Below are positions 15,501 to 23,955 of a stretch of 64,000 nt of DNA, one piece after another (position 1 is the stretch's first letter; each line of letters starts with the position of its first letter). Location of the stretch: positions 141,871 to 205,870 of the forward strand of contig CAJFQC010000001.1 of NCBI GenBank assembly GCA_904418845.1, in the 5' to 3' direction. The translations under genes were made by a program, and so were the position numbers. The DNA is from an uncultured Ruminococcus sp. GTDB lineage: Bacteria > Bacillota > Clostridia > Lachnospirales > Lachnospiraceae. The notes under the pieces were generated by a model. It had not been told where the DNA came from. It ran no database searches and saw nothing but the letters and a program-made list of their open reading frames with translations.

Positions 15501-18500
15501 ATGCAGGCTTTACTGGCTCCGCTTTTGGAACTTGCGGATTATCAGGAGATCGCAGGAGAGAGTAAAAAGGATAAAGGCATTATACAGGTGGCAGGGTGCA
15601 CAAATTCCCAGAAGACTCATCTGATGTATGCGCTTGGCGATGGCTGTGAGTACAGAGTCATCGTTTTTTCCAGTGAGGAGAAGGCAAAAAAGGCTTACGA
15701 GGAATGCCAGGTCTTTACGGACGCAGTCTGTCTTTATCCTGCGAGAGACCTTCTCTTTTACTATGCGGATATCAAAGGAAAGACGATCACGGACCACCGT
15801 ATGGAAGTACTGCGCACTCTGATCGAGAAGGAAGAAGGAAGCCCCGTGACGGTTATAACCACGATGGATGCCTTTCTGGACGGACTTCCCCACCCGGAGG
15901 AGATCCGCCTGGAGAGAATCTCCCTGTCAGGGGGCGATGCGGTTGAGCTGACAGAGTTTGAAGAGCGTCTCTCAGCTCTTGGATATGAGAGGGAGAGCCA
16001 GATTGAAGGGCCAGGCCAGTTCGCCGTGCGCGGGGGAATACTGGATGTATTTCCGCTGACAGAAGAACTCCCTGTGCGCATCGAGCTGTGGGGCGACGAG
16101 ATCGATTCCATCAGAAGCTTTGATGTGGAGAGCCAGCGCTCGATTGAAAATCTGGAGACAGTGACCATATACCCGGCATCTGAAAACTGGAAAAACGTGA
16201 TGGATACGGTGTCGTTTCTGGAATACTTCCCGAAGGAAAAAAGCCTTCTCCTTCTCGATGAGCCGCAGCGGCTCCAGGAGATGGCGGAGGAAGTGGAGAA
16301 GGAGTCTTTTCACAGTCGGGAGAGCAGGATTGAGGCGGGGATGGAGGAGACACAAGATGTCTCTTTAAAAGTGTTCGAGACAAAGGATATCATCGTCAGA
16401 ATGAATCTGTACAGCGGGATTGCGGTGACCACATTGGAGACTAAGTGCGGACTGTTCAGGGTGCGCAGGACTTACAGTATTCAGGCCAGGGGAGTGAATC
16501 CGTATAACAACAGCTTTGAACTTTTGACCCGTGACCTGAAACGGATGAAACGGGAGAGATACCGGGTGGTTCTTCTGTCTGCATCAAGGACGAGAGCAAA
16601 GCGTCTTGCCGAAGATCTAAGAGACTATAATCTGAGCAGTTTTTACAGTGAGGACATGGAACGGACAGTGAATCCAGGGGAGATCATGGTATCCTGCGGA
16701 TATGCGGCGGAAGGATATGAGTACCCCATGCTGAAATTCACCGTGATTTCCGAGACAGATATCTTCGGACGGCAAAAAAAGAAAAAACGCCGGAAGAAAT
16801 ACGAGGGACAGAAGATCCGTGATTTTGCGGAACTCAAACCCGGGGATTATGTGGTCCACGAAAACCATGGGATCGGCATTTATCAGGGAATCGAAAAGAT
16901 CGAGGTGGAGAAGGTCATCAAAGACTATATGAAGATCTCCTACGCGGCGGGCGGCGTCCTCTATATCCCTGTTGCACAGATGGATCTGATTCAGAAGTAC
17001 GCAGGCGCAGACGCGAAAAAGCCGCGGATCAATAAACTGGGCACCGTCCAGTGGGGAAAGACGAAGAATCAGGTGAAGAAGGCGGTCCAGACCGTGGCGG
17101 CAGATCTGGTGGAACTGTATGCCTCGCGGCAGCGTTCGGAAGGTTTCGTATATGGGCCTGACACAGTCTGGCAGCAGGAGTTTGAAGAGATGTTCCCCTT
17201 TGAGGAGACGGAGGATCAGATCCAGGCCATCGAAGATACGAAGCGCGACATGGAAAGCACTAAGATCATGGACCGGCTTATCTGCGGGGATGTGGGATAC
17301 GGGAAAACAGAGATCGCTATCCGCGCCGCGTTCAAGGCAGTGCAGGACGGAAAACAGGTCGTCTACCTTGTTCCCACGACGATTCTCGCCCAGCAGCATT
17401 ACAATACCTTCGTGCAGCGGCTGAAGGATTTTCCGGTGAGAATCGACCTGCTGTGCCGCTTCCGCACGTCTTATCAGCAGAAAAAGACAGTGGAGGATCT
17501 GAAAAAAGGGATAGTGGACATCGTCATCGGCACCCACCGCGTCCTGTCAAAAGATGTGGGATATAAGGACCTGGGACTGCTCATCATCGACGAGGAGCAG
17601 CGGTTTGGCGTGACCCACAAGGAGAAGATCAAAAAGCTCAGGGAAAATATCGATGTGCTCACGCTGACCGCGACCCCCATCCCGCGCACCCTTCATATGA
17701 GCCTTATCGGAATCCGTGATATGAGTGTGCTCGAGGAAGCGCCTCAGGACCGGATGCCCATCCAGACTTATGTGATGGAATATAATGATGAGATGGTCAG
17801 GGAGGCGATCGCAAGAGAACTTTCCAGAGGCGGCCAGGTATATTATGTCTATAACCGGGTAACAGATATCGCGGATGTTGCCGGGCGGATCAGCCGTCTC
17901 GTGCCTGAGGCAACTGTGTCTTTTGCCCACGGCCAGATGCGGGAGAGGGAACTGGAAGATATCATGTATGACTTTATCAACGGGGATATCGATGTGCTCG
18001 TGTCCACCACGATCATCGAGACCGGGCTTGACATTTCTAATGCAAATACAATGATCATCCAGGACGCGGATCGGTTCGGTCTGTCCCAGCTCTATCAGCT
18101 CCGCGGGCGTGTGGGACGGTCCAGCCGCATGGCGTATGCCTTCCTCCTTTACCGAAGGGATAAGCTTTTAAAAGAAGTGGCAGAGAAACGTCTCGCTGCC
18201 ATCCGCGAATTTACCGATCTTGGCTCCGGCATCAAGATCGCCATGCGCGATCTTGAGATACGGGGAGCGGGCAACCTGCTCGGGGAAGCTCAAAGCGGAC
18301 ATATGGAAGCCGTTGGGTACGATCTGTACTGCAAGATGTTAAATGAGGCAGTGAGACAGTTGAAAGGCGGCGAGGAGGAAGAGATTTTCAACACATCGGT
18401 TGACTTGAACATCGACGCTTATATCCCGGAATCCTATATTAAAAACGAGTATCAGAAATTGGACATCTACAAGCGCATCGCTGCTATTGAAAATGAAGAA

Positions 18501-18860
18501 GAGATGGACGATATGACAGAAGAGCTGCTCGACCGTTTCGGAGATATCCCCAAAAAGGTGCAGCAGCTTCTCCATATCGCCGCCCTGAAAGGACTGGCAC
18601 ATGAGGCCTATGTGACGGCAGTTGAGCAAAAAGGCGATACATTCAAACTCACCTTGTACGGGCGGGCAAAGATTGATGTGCAGAAGATCCCCGCATTGCT
18701 TGCATCGTACAGGAATACCCTGACATTTAGGGCGGAGGAGACGCCGTATTTCTTATACCGGAAGCTGGGAAGGAGCGGCAAGGAGACAGGAGAGAGTGTA
18801 CTTGATACCGTCAGGAAAGTGCTTGAGGATATCCGGAAGTTGAAAATAGAGAACAAATGA
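15501..18860 (+). CDS. mfd: Transcription-repair coupling factor
   Basis: A 1119-residue DNA translocase that removes stalled RNA polymerase and recruits UvrA. The N-terminal UvrB-like module (to about residue 330) includes GPGQFAVRGGILDVFP. The RNA polymerase-interacting CarD-like domain is near residues 430-500 (PGDYVVHENHGIGIYQG). The RecG-like motor has Walker A GDVGYGKTE (about 593), DEEQRFG (about 696), TATPIPRTLHMS and QLRGRVGRS. The C-terminal TRCF domain ends the protein. AAGGAGG at 15481-15487 is 13 bases from the chosen ATG, a little long. Confidence 0.97.
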   Translation: MQALLAPLLELADYQEIAGESKKDKGIIQVAGCTNSQKTHLMYALGDGCEYRVIVFSSEEKAKKAYEECQVFTDAVCLYPARDLLFYYADIKGKTITDHRMEVLRTLIEKEEGSPVTVITTMDAFLDGLPHPEEIRLERISLSGGDAVELTEFEERLSALGYERESQIEGPGQFAVRGGILDVFPLTEELPVRIELWGDEIDSIRSFDVESQRSIENLETVTIYPASENWKNVMDTVSFLEYFPKEKSLLLLDEPQRLQEMAEEVEKESFHSRESRIEAGMEETQDVSLKVFETKDIIVRMNLYSGIAVTTLETKCGLFRVRRTYSIQARGVNPYNNSFELLTRDLKRMKRERYRVVLLSASRTRAKRLAEDLRDYNLSSFYSEDMERTVNPGEIMVSCGYAAEGYEYPMLKFTVISETDIFGRQKKKKRRKKYEGQKIRDFAELKPGDYVVHENHGIGIYQGIEKIEVEKVIKDYMKISYAAGGVLYIPVAQMDLIQKYAGADAKKPRINKLGTVQWGKTKNQVKKAVQTVAADLVELYASRQRSEGFVYGPDTVWQQEFEEMFPFEETEDQIQAIEDTKRDMESTKIMDRLICGDVGYGKTEIAIRAAFKAVQDGKQVVYLVPTTILAQQHYNTFVQRLKDFPVRIDLLCRFRTSYQQKKTVEDLKKGIVDIVIGTHRVLSKDVGYKDLGLLIIDEEQRFGVTHKEKIKKLRENIDVLTLTATPIPRTLHMSLIGIRDMSVLEEAPQDRMPIQTYVMEYNDEMVREAIARELSRGGQVYYVYNRVTDIADVAGRISRLVPEATVSFAHGQMRERELEDIMYDFINGDIDVLVSTTIIETGLDISNANTMIIQDADRFGLSQLYQLRGRVGRSSRMAYAFLLYRRDKLLKEVAEKRLAAIREFTDLGSGIKIAMRDLEIRGAGNLLGEAQSGHMEAVGYDLYCKMLNEAVRQLKGGEEEEIFNTSVDLNIDAYIPESYIKNEYQKLDIYKRIAAIENEEEMDDMTEELLDRFGDIPKKVQQLLHIAALKGLAHEAYVTAVEQKGDTFKLTLYGRAKIDVQKIPALLASYRNTLTFRAEETPYFLYRKLGRSGKETGESVLDTVRKVLEDIRKLKIENK

Positions 18861-18881
18861 GCCTGATTTCTTGTTTTCTAC

Positions 18882-18910
18882 TTGTTAGTTTTCCTAAAAC
18901 ACGCTATAAT
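18882..18910 (+). promoter_or_regulatory. Promoter for the PrsA-like lipoprotein
   Basis: TTGTTA (18882-18887), exactly 17 bases, then TATAAT (18905-18910), immediately after the end of mfd and about 90 bases before the lipoprotein start. Confidence 0.75.
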
Positions 18911-19002
18911 GTTACAATGTATGCGGGGCTATGGAAGACCCGCTGCCGGGTGCATGAGAACAGAGAGCTGCACATTGAACGGCGAAGAAAGAGGAGGCTA
19001 TT

Positions 19003-20130
19003 ATGGTACGATTTGGGAAAAAAGCGGCAGTCCTTGTGGCAGCAGGAACACTTACGGCAATGTCCGTCACAGGATGCAGCGGTTCGATTAATACAGATGC
19101 AGTTGTCGTGACAGTGGGCGGCGAGGAGATCACACTTGGAGTCGCCAATTTCTACGCACGGCTGACACAGGGACAGTATGAGACATACTATGCAGACTTA
19201 ATGGGAATGACGGCAGAGGCTATGTGGACACAGGAGGCAGAGGGAGACAAAACTTATGAGGAGACTACAAAAGAAGCTCTTTTAGAATCTCTTGAGAACT
19301 TGTATCTGATCTCACAGCATGCCGGGGAGTATGAGGTATCCTTGTCTGAAGATGAGCAGAAAGCCATCGAAGAAGCAGTAAAGCAGTTTGACGAGGATAA
19401 TACAGACGAGGTCAAAGCGATCGTCTCAGGCTATAGAAAAGATGTCCAGAAATATCTGGAACTTGTCACCATTTCCCAGAAGATGACAGATAAGATGAAA
19501 GAGGGAGTGGATGAGGAAGTATCCGATGAAGAGGCAGCGCAGAAAGCGATGCAGTATGTGTATTTTTCCTACAGCACAACAGACGAAGAGGGGAATTCTT
19601 CGGATCTGAGTGATGAGGAGAAAGAGAGCCTGAAGGAGACAGCCCAGACATTCTGCGACGCGGTGAAGGCAGGGACAGATGTGGAGACAGCCGCCGCAGA
19701 TGCGGGAGTTGAAGTTCAGACCGCAACCTTTGACGCGGAGAGCACAATACCGGACACCGCGCTTGTTGCTGCGGCGGATGCGCTGGCAAATGAGGGCGAC
19801 GTAACGGAGGTCACGGAGACAGAGAACGGGCTTTATGTGGCGAAGCTGACAAGCCTTCTCGACAGAGAGGCGACAGACGCCGAGAAGCAGAACATCATTG
19901 AGGAGAGAAAGCAGGAGCAGTATGATTCTTTGCTGGCACAGTGGCGTGAGGATACAGAGATCAAAGTGGATGAAAAAGTATGGAAAAAGGTTGATTTTAT
20001 AGATTATGGCGTGACTGTCATCACATCTGAGGAAGAGAGTACGGACGGTGCAACAGACGAAGGCGCGGCAGATGAGAGCGCATCTGGCGGAGAAACTTCG
20101 GATGGCGCGGCTGACGGGGCGGCAGAGTGA
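19003..20130 (+). CDS. PrsA/SurA-like foldase lipoprotein with divergent PPIase region
   Basis: A 375-residue secreted lipoprotein. The signal ends in SVTGC, so Cys25 is the acylated residue. A SurA/PrsA N-terminal helical region follows, then a region in the place of the parvulin prolyl isomerase domain (AMQYVYFSYSTTDEEG onward) that lacks the usual His-Ile-Leu start and reads as degenerate. The C-terminal 30 residues are low-complexity Ala/Gly/Ser/Glu/Asp. It probably assists folding of exported proteins; isomerase activity is doubtful. It lies downstream of mfd with its own promoter and ends at a strong hairpin. Confidence 0.8.
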   Translation: MVRFGKKAAVLVAAGTLTAMSVTGCSGSINTDAVVVTVGGEEITLGVANFYARLTQGQYETYYADLMGMTAEAMWTQEAEGDKTYEETTKEALLESLENLYLISQHAGEYEVSLSEDEQKAIEEAVKQFDEDNTDEVKAIVSGYRKDVQKYLELVTISQKMTDKMKEGVDEEVSDEEAAQKAMQYVYFSYSTTDEEGNSSDLSDEEKESLKETAQTFCDAVKAGTDVETAAADAGVEVQTATFDAESTIPDTALVAAADALANEGDVTEVTETENGLYVAKLTSLLDREATDAEKQNIIEERKQEQYDSLLAQWREDTEIKVDEKVWKKVDFIDYGVTVITSEEESTDGATDEGAADESASGGETSDGAADGAAE

Positions 20131-20168
20131 TATGCCGGGATGAGTTCATAGAATAGAAGATGTATCAG

Positions 20169-20210
20169 AAAGCCCGCGGGTTCGTGTTCAACACAGTTCC
20201 GCGGGCCTTT
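20169..20210. terminator. Terminator between convergent genes
   Basis: AAAGCCCGCGG (20169-20179) pairs with CCGCGGGCCTTT (20199-20210) with one bulged C. T residues lie on both sides, so it can serve both converging genes. Confidence 0.75.
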
Positions 20211-20229
20211 GAATGCTATATTTATGATT

Positions 20230-20715
20230 TTAAATGTATTCGCATTTTTCGAAGTAGTGCATCAGGATATCCGCGCAATTCTCCACTCCGAGTTCAGAGG
20301 TGTCGAGGATCATATGATAATCATTTACGTCGCCCCATGTCTTTCCAGTATGGTCGTAATAATAGGAAGCACGTTCCTCGTCGTTTGTCTCTACCTTTTC
20401 TTTCGCCTCATCATAGGTCAGGCCATATTTTTCCATGACTCTCTGGATACGGTCCTCTTTGTCGGCGCAGACAAAAATGTTCAGGACATTCAGTTTGTCC
20501 TTGAGGATATTAGAAGCACATCGTCCCAGGATAATACACGGTTTTTCGGCGAGCTTACGGATGGCCTCCGCCTCGCTCTCGTACATATGGTCATGAAGCT
20601 TTCCTTCGATGTAGGCTTTGTCATATACTGGAATGCCGAGCCGCCCGGAAAGTTCTTCTGCGATGATGCTTGCTCCGGTTCCAAAACGTCGGCTCATGGT
20701 GATTACTAATTTCAT
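20230..20715 (-). CDS. Cytidylate kinase-like protein
   Basis: A 161-residue protein of the cytidylate kinase-like family. MSRRFGTGASIIAEELSGRL is a P-loop-like N-terminus, GRCASNILKD and NIFVCADKEDRIQRV follow as in nucleotide kinases, and YYDHTGKTWGDVNDYHMILDT is the family's C-terminal core. It is shorter than typical members (about 200 residues), mainly in the middle. GGAGGAG precedes the ATG. It lies 42 bases downstream of the FprA gene on the same strand. True CMP kinase activity is not assured for this family. Confidence 0.8.
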   Translation of the reverse strand: MKLVITMSRRFGTGASIIAEELSGRLGIPVYDKAYIEGKLHDHMYESEAEAIRKLAEKPCIILGRCASNILKDKLNVLNIFVCADKEDRIQRVMEKYGLTYDEAKEKVETNDEERASYYYDHTGKTWGDVNDYHMILDTSELGVENCADILMHYFEKCEYI

Positions 20716-20757
20716 AAGAACTCCTCCTTCGTAGACATAAGTGTAAACTGCGTACTA

Positions 20758-21960
20758 TTATAACACTTCTTCTGCTATTTGTCTTGCAAGAGATTCGATT
20801 TCTTCCATCTGGGAATCTTTTACAGCAGACTTTATAGTCACGGCGGTGTCCAGAAGCCTCATGTTCTTCATTTCACCGATCTTCGCAGAGATGAGTTTCG
20901 TGGACTGGGGCGCCCATGTTCCGTTGCCCAGCACAGCCACTGTGCGGTTTGAAAGAGCAAGTGCTTTCATATCTTCGAGATAGTTCTCCATCAGCGGATA
21001 GATCCCGTTATTATATGTTGGAGCTGCGAGAACAAGGTGACTGTACTTGAAACTGTCGGAGATCAGCTCCGATACATGTGTTTTGGAGATATTGTGCATA
21101 CGAATATTTTTTACCCCTGCCTCCGCCAGCCGTGCGGCGAGGATTTCCGCCATATTTTCGGTGCTGCCGTACATAGAGGCGTAGGCGATCATCACGCCCT
21201 TTTCTTCCGTTCCGTACTTGCTCCAGATGTCATATTTCCCGATGATATAGTCGAGGTCTGTCCTCCAGACCGGTCCGTGAAGCGGGCAGATCACGCTGAT
21301 ATCAAACGCGGCGGCTTTTTTTAACGCATTCTGTACCTGGACGCCATACTTGCCGACGATATTTGTATAGTAGCGGCGTGCCTCATCAAGCCAGTCTCTG
21401 TCGAAATCTATTTCATCATTAAAGATATTTCCGTTTAATGCACCGAAGGTTCCGAATGCATCGGCGGAAAAAAGGATCTTATCCGTCTCGTCGTAGGTCA
21501 TCATTGTCTCTGGCCAGTGCACCATGGGAGCCATCAGAAAATGGAGAGTGTGCACACCGGTGGAGAAAGTATCCCCTTCTTTTACGGTGATCGTCTTTCC
21601 CTCCAGATCAAAGCCAAAGAACTGGCTGATCATGGGAAACGTCTTGGCATTTCCGATGATCTGCATATCAGGATAACGCAGTACCAGGTCTTCTATCATG
21701 GCGCAATGATCCGGCTCCATGTGGTTGACTACGAGATAATCCAGTGTACGCCCGCTCAGCACAGCTTTGACGTTCTCAAGAAACTGGCGCCCGATGGCAT
21801 GGTCCGCAGCGTCAAAGAGAACGGTCTTTTCATCCATGAGCAGGTAAGAGTTGTATGATACTCCATGTGGAAGCGGGAAAATATTCTCGAACAGTTCCAG
21901 TCTGCGGTCACTGCCGCCTACCCAGTACAGGTCGTCGGTTACTCTTCTAAAACAGTACAT
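20758..21960 (-). CDS. A-type flavoprotein (flavodiiron O2/NO reductase), FprA family
   Basis: A 400-residue two-domain protein. The N-terminal beta-lactamase-like domain holds the diiron site: H80-x-E82-x-D84-H85 in NHMEPDHCAM, H148 in MVHWPE, D167 in SADAFG and a His in CPLHGPVW. The C-terminal flavodoxin domain starts near residue 255 with ASMYGSTENMAE, the FMN phosphate loop. The family reduces O2 to water, or NO, with electrons from rubredoxin or F420, protecting anaerobes from oxidative stress. A candidate promoter lies at 21993-22020. Confidence 0.94.
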   Translation of the reverse strand: MYCFRRVTDDLYWVGGSDRRLELFENIFPLPHGVSYNSYLLMDEKTVLFDAADHAIGRQFLENVKAVLSGRTLDYLVVNHMEPDHCAMIEDLVLRYPDMQIIGNAKTFPMISQFFGFDLEGKTITVKEGDTFSTGVHTLHFLMAPMVHWPETMMTYDETDKILFSADAFGTFGALNGNIFNDEIDFDRDWLDEARRYYTNIVGKYGVQVQNALKKAAAFDISVICPLHGPVWRTDLDYIIGKYDIWSKYGTEEKGVMIAYASMYGSTENMAEILAARLAEAGVKNIRMHNISKTHVSELISDSFKYSHLVLAAPTYNNGIYPLMENYLEDMKALALSNRTVAVLGNGTWAPQSTKLISAKIGEMKNMRLLDTAVTIKSAVKDSQMEEIESLARQIAEEVL

Positions 21961-21992
21961 CGTGGTATTCCTCCTTCTTTTAAGACGTCTTT

Positions 21993-22020
21993 ATTCTATC
22001 ATATAAGAAAAAAATCGCAA
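21993..22020 (-). promoter_or_regulatory. Candidate promoter for the FprA gene
   Basis: Read on the minus strand: TTGCGA (22020-22015), a 16-base spacer and TAGAAT (21998-21993), about 30 bases before the start codon. Confidence 0.5.
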
Positions 22021-22082
22021 GATATTTTGAGCACTGCGGGAAAAAGAACATAGAAAATGTATATACGAATAACCTCAACAAG

Positions 22083-22111
22083 TTGTAATGCCGACAGAAA
22101 AGGAGTATGAT
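22083..22111 (+). promoter_or_regulatory. Promoter for the ArsC/Spx-fold gene
   Basis: TTGTAA (22083-22088), 17 bases, TATGAT (22106-22111). The start codon is about 40 bases downstream. Confidence 0.65.
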
Positions 22112-22150
22112 GAAACCATTAATTAATTTTATGAAGAGAGGTAAAATAAA

Positions 22151-22498
22151 ATGTTATTTGTATGTTATCCGAAATGCAGTACATGCATGAAAGCAAAAAA
22201 ATGGCTGGAGGAACGGGGCATGGAGTATGAACTCCGTGATATCAAGGCAGACAACCCCACAGTGGAAGAACTGAAATTGTGGTGGGAGAAGAGCGGACTT
22301 CCGCTCAAGCGGTTCTTCAACACCAGCGGCAACCTGTATAAAGAGATGAAACTAAAGGACAGACTTCCGGATATGAGCGAAGAAGAGCAGATCGCACTTC
22401 TCGCAACAGACGGGATGCTTGTGAAAAGACCGATCCTCGTCAGCAAAGACAAAGTGTTAGTAGGGTTTAAGGAAAAAGAGTGGGAAGAGCTCAACTGA
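22151..22498 (+). CDS. ArsC/Spx-family thioredoxin-fold protein
   Basis: A 115-residue thioredoxin-fold protein of the ArsC/Spx/YffB superfamily. The N-terminal redox site is C9-S-T-C12 (YPKCSTCMKAKKWLEE), RDIKADNPTVEEL follows, and LVKRPILVSKDKVLVGF carries the Arg-Pro cis-proline motif. The CxxC pair resembles Spx, but the lack of Spx's other contact motifs and the isolated gene leave the role open: regulator, reductase or arsenate reductase-like. It is divergent from the flavodiiron gene, so a shared oxidative-stress role is plausible. Confidence 0.85.
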   Translation: MLFVCYPKCSTCMKAKKWLEERGMEYELRDIKADNPTVEELKLWWEKSGLPLKRFFNTSGNLYKEMKLKDRLPDMSEEEQIALLATDGMLVKRPILVSKDKVLVGFKEKEWEELN

Positions 22499-22529
22499 CA
22501 CAGTTTTCTTTAAAAAAGGCTTTTATCAC

Positions 22530-22558
22530 TTTAATTCGCAAAAGTATTGTGGTATAAT
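22530..22558 (+). promoter_or_regulatory. Extended -10 promoter of the aromatic-acid cluster
   Basis: TATAAT at 22553-22558 is preceded by TGG at 22550-22552, an extended -10, and by a poor -35, TTTAAT, 17 bases upstream. Confidence 0.55.
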
Positions 22559-22643
22559 GGTCGGGAAAACGCGGTCCAGACTGCTTGTGTGGTCTGCCCT
22601 GTCCTGCAGGGAGGCGGAACGTGCATCAAAGGAGGTATACACA

Positions 22644-23954
22644 ATGATATGGGCAAAGGAAGAGACTCTGCCGAGAAGTGAGGTCGAGGCCATACAGCTT
22701 GAAAAGCTAAAGGATACGATCCGCTACATCTATGACAGAGTAAAGCCTTACCGTGGGAAGATGGACGCGGCGGGGGTGAAGCCGGAGGACATCCGGACAC
22801 TGGAAGATTTAAAAAAGCTGCCGTTTACATATAAGGCGGATTTCCGGGATAATTACCCGGACGGACTTTTTGCGGTGGATAAAAAGGACATCGTCCGCTA
22901 CCACGCCAGTTCAGGCACAACGGGAAAACCGACGGTAGTGGGATACACGAGAAACGATCTTGACATGTGGCTTAATAACGTAGCGAGGCTCGCCTGCATG
23001 GGCGGGGCGACGGCGGACGATGTGGCGCAGATTTCATTCGGCTACGGTACGTTTACCGGAGCGCTGGGACTCCAGGGAGGTCTGGAGAAGATCGGGGCAA
23101 GTGTGATCCCTATGTCCTCGGGCAATACGAACAAGCAGATAATGTTCCTCCAGGACATGGGCGTGACCCTTCTCGTGGCGACGCCGTCCTATGCCCTCCA
23201 TTTAGGGGAAGAACTGAGAAAGAGAGGAATCGATCCGTCGAAAGACCTGAAGATCCGCATCGGGCTGTTCGGTGGTGAGGGCATGACCGAGCCTATGCGT
23301 GATGAGATGCGCAGAGTCTGGGGCAGCCAGTTCGTCTGCACACAGAATTACGGCATGAGCGAGCTGTGCGGACCGGGTGTTGCCGGGGAATGCACAGAGC
23401 TGTGCGGTATGCATTTTAATGAGGACTGGTTTATCCCGGAGATCATTGATCCGGAGACGGAAGAAGTGCTTCCGCCGGGAGAGCGCGGAGAGCTGGTAGT
23501 GACCTGTCTTGGCAAAGAGGCACTGCCCCTGGTCAGATACCGCACAGGAGATATGACGAGACTGATGTACGAACCCTGCAAATGCGGGCGCACGACGTGC
23601 AGGATGGAGAATGTGTCCGGACGAGCGGACGATATGCTTGTGATCCGCGGCGTCAATGTATTCCCAACACAGATTGAAGAAGTGCTCTTAAAGATCGATG
23701 AGATCGGACCACACTACGAGATCTTTGTGGAGAGGAAGAACCGGCTCGACGTGATGACAATCACTGTGGAACTCACAGATGACAGGCTGCTTGACAGCTA
23801 TGCGAAGTTAAGTGAGTTAGAGACAAGGATCAAGTCAGCCCTTAAGTCACAGCTCGGGCTGGGAACACAGATCCGGCTTGTGGCGCCAAACTCCCTGAAA
23901 CGGTTTGAAGGCAAGGCAAAGAGAGTGACAGATTTACGAAAGGATGGACTGTAA
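22644..23954 (+). CDS. Phenylacetate-CoA ligase family enzyme (first copy)
   Basis: A 436-residue adenylate-forming enzyme of the PaaK family, converting an aryl acetate, ATP and CoA to aryl-acetyl-CoA, AMP and PPi, or the reverse. The nucleotide motif SSGTTGKPTVVGYT is near residues 89-102, followed by YRTGDMT and GRADDMLVIRGVNVFPTQIEE, which open the mobile C-terminal domain. AAAGGAGG sets the start. The next gene, iorA, begins two bases after the stop. With IorAB it probably handles arylacetyl-CoA made from aromatic amino acids. Confidence 0.92.
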   Translation: MIWAKEETLPRSEVEAIQLEKLKDTIRYIYDRVKPYRGKMDAAGVKPEDIRTLEDLKKLPFTYKADFRDNYPDGLFAVDKKDIVRYHASSGTTGKPTVVGYTRNDLDMWLNNVARLACMGGATADDVAQISFGYGTFTGALGLQGGLEKIGASVIPMSSGNTNKQIMFLQDMGVTLLVATPSYALHLGEELRKRGIDPSKDLKIRIGLFGGEGMTEPMRDEMRRVWGSQFVCTQNYGMSELCGPGVAGECTELCGMHFNEDWFIPEIIDPETEEVLPPGERGELVVTCLGKEALPLVRYRTGDMTRLMYEPCKCGRTTCRMENVSGRADDMLVIRGVNVFPTQIEEVLLKIDEIGPHYEIFVERKNRLDVMTITVELTDDRLLDSYAKLSELETRIKSALKSQLGLGTQIRLVAPNSLKRFEGKAKRVTDLRKDGL

Positions 23955-23955
23955 A

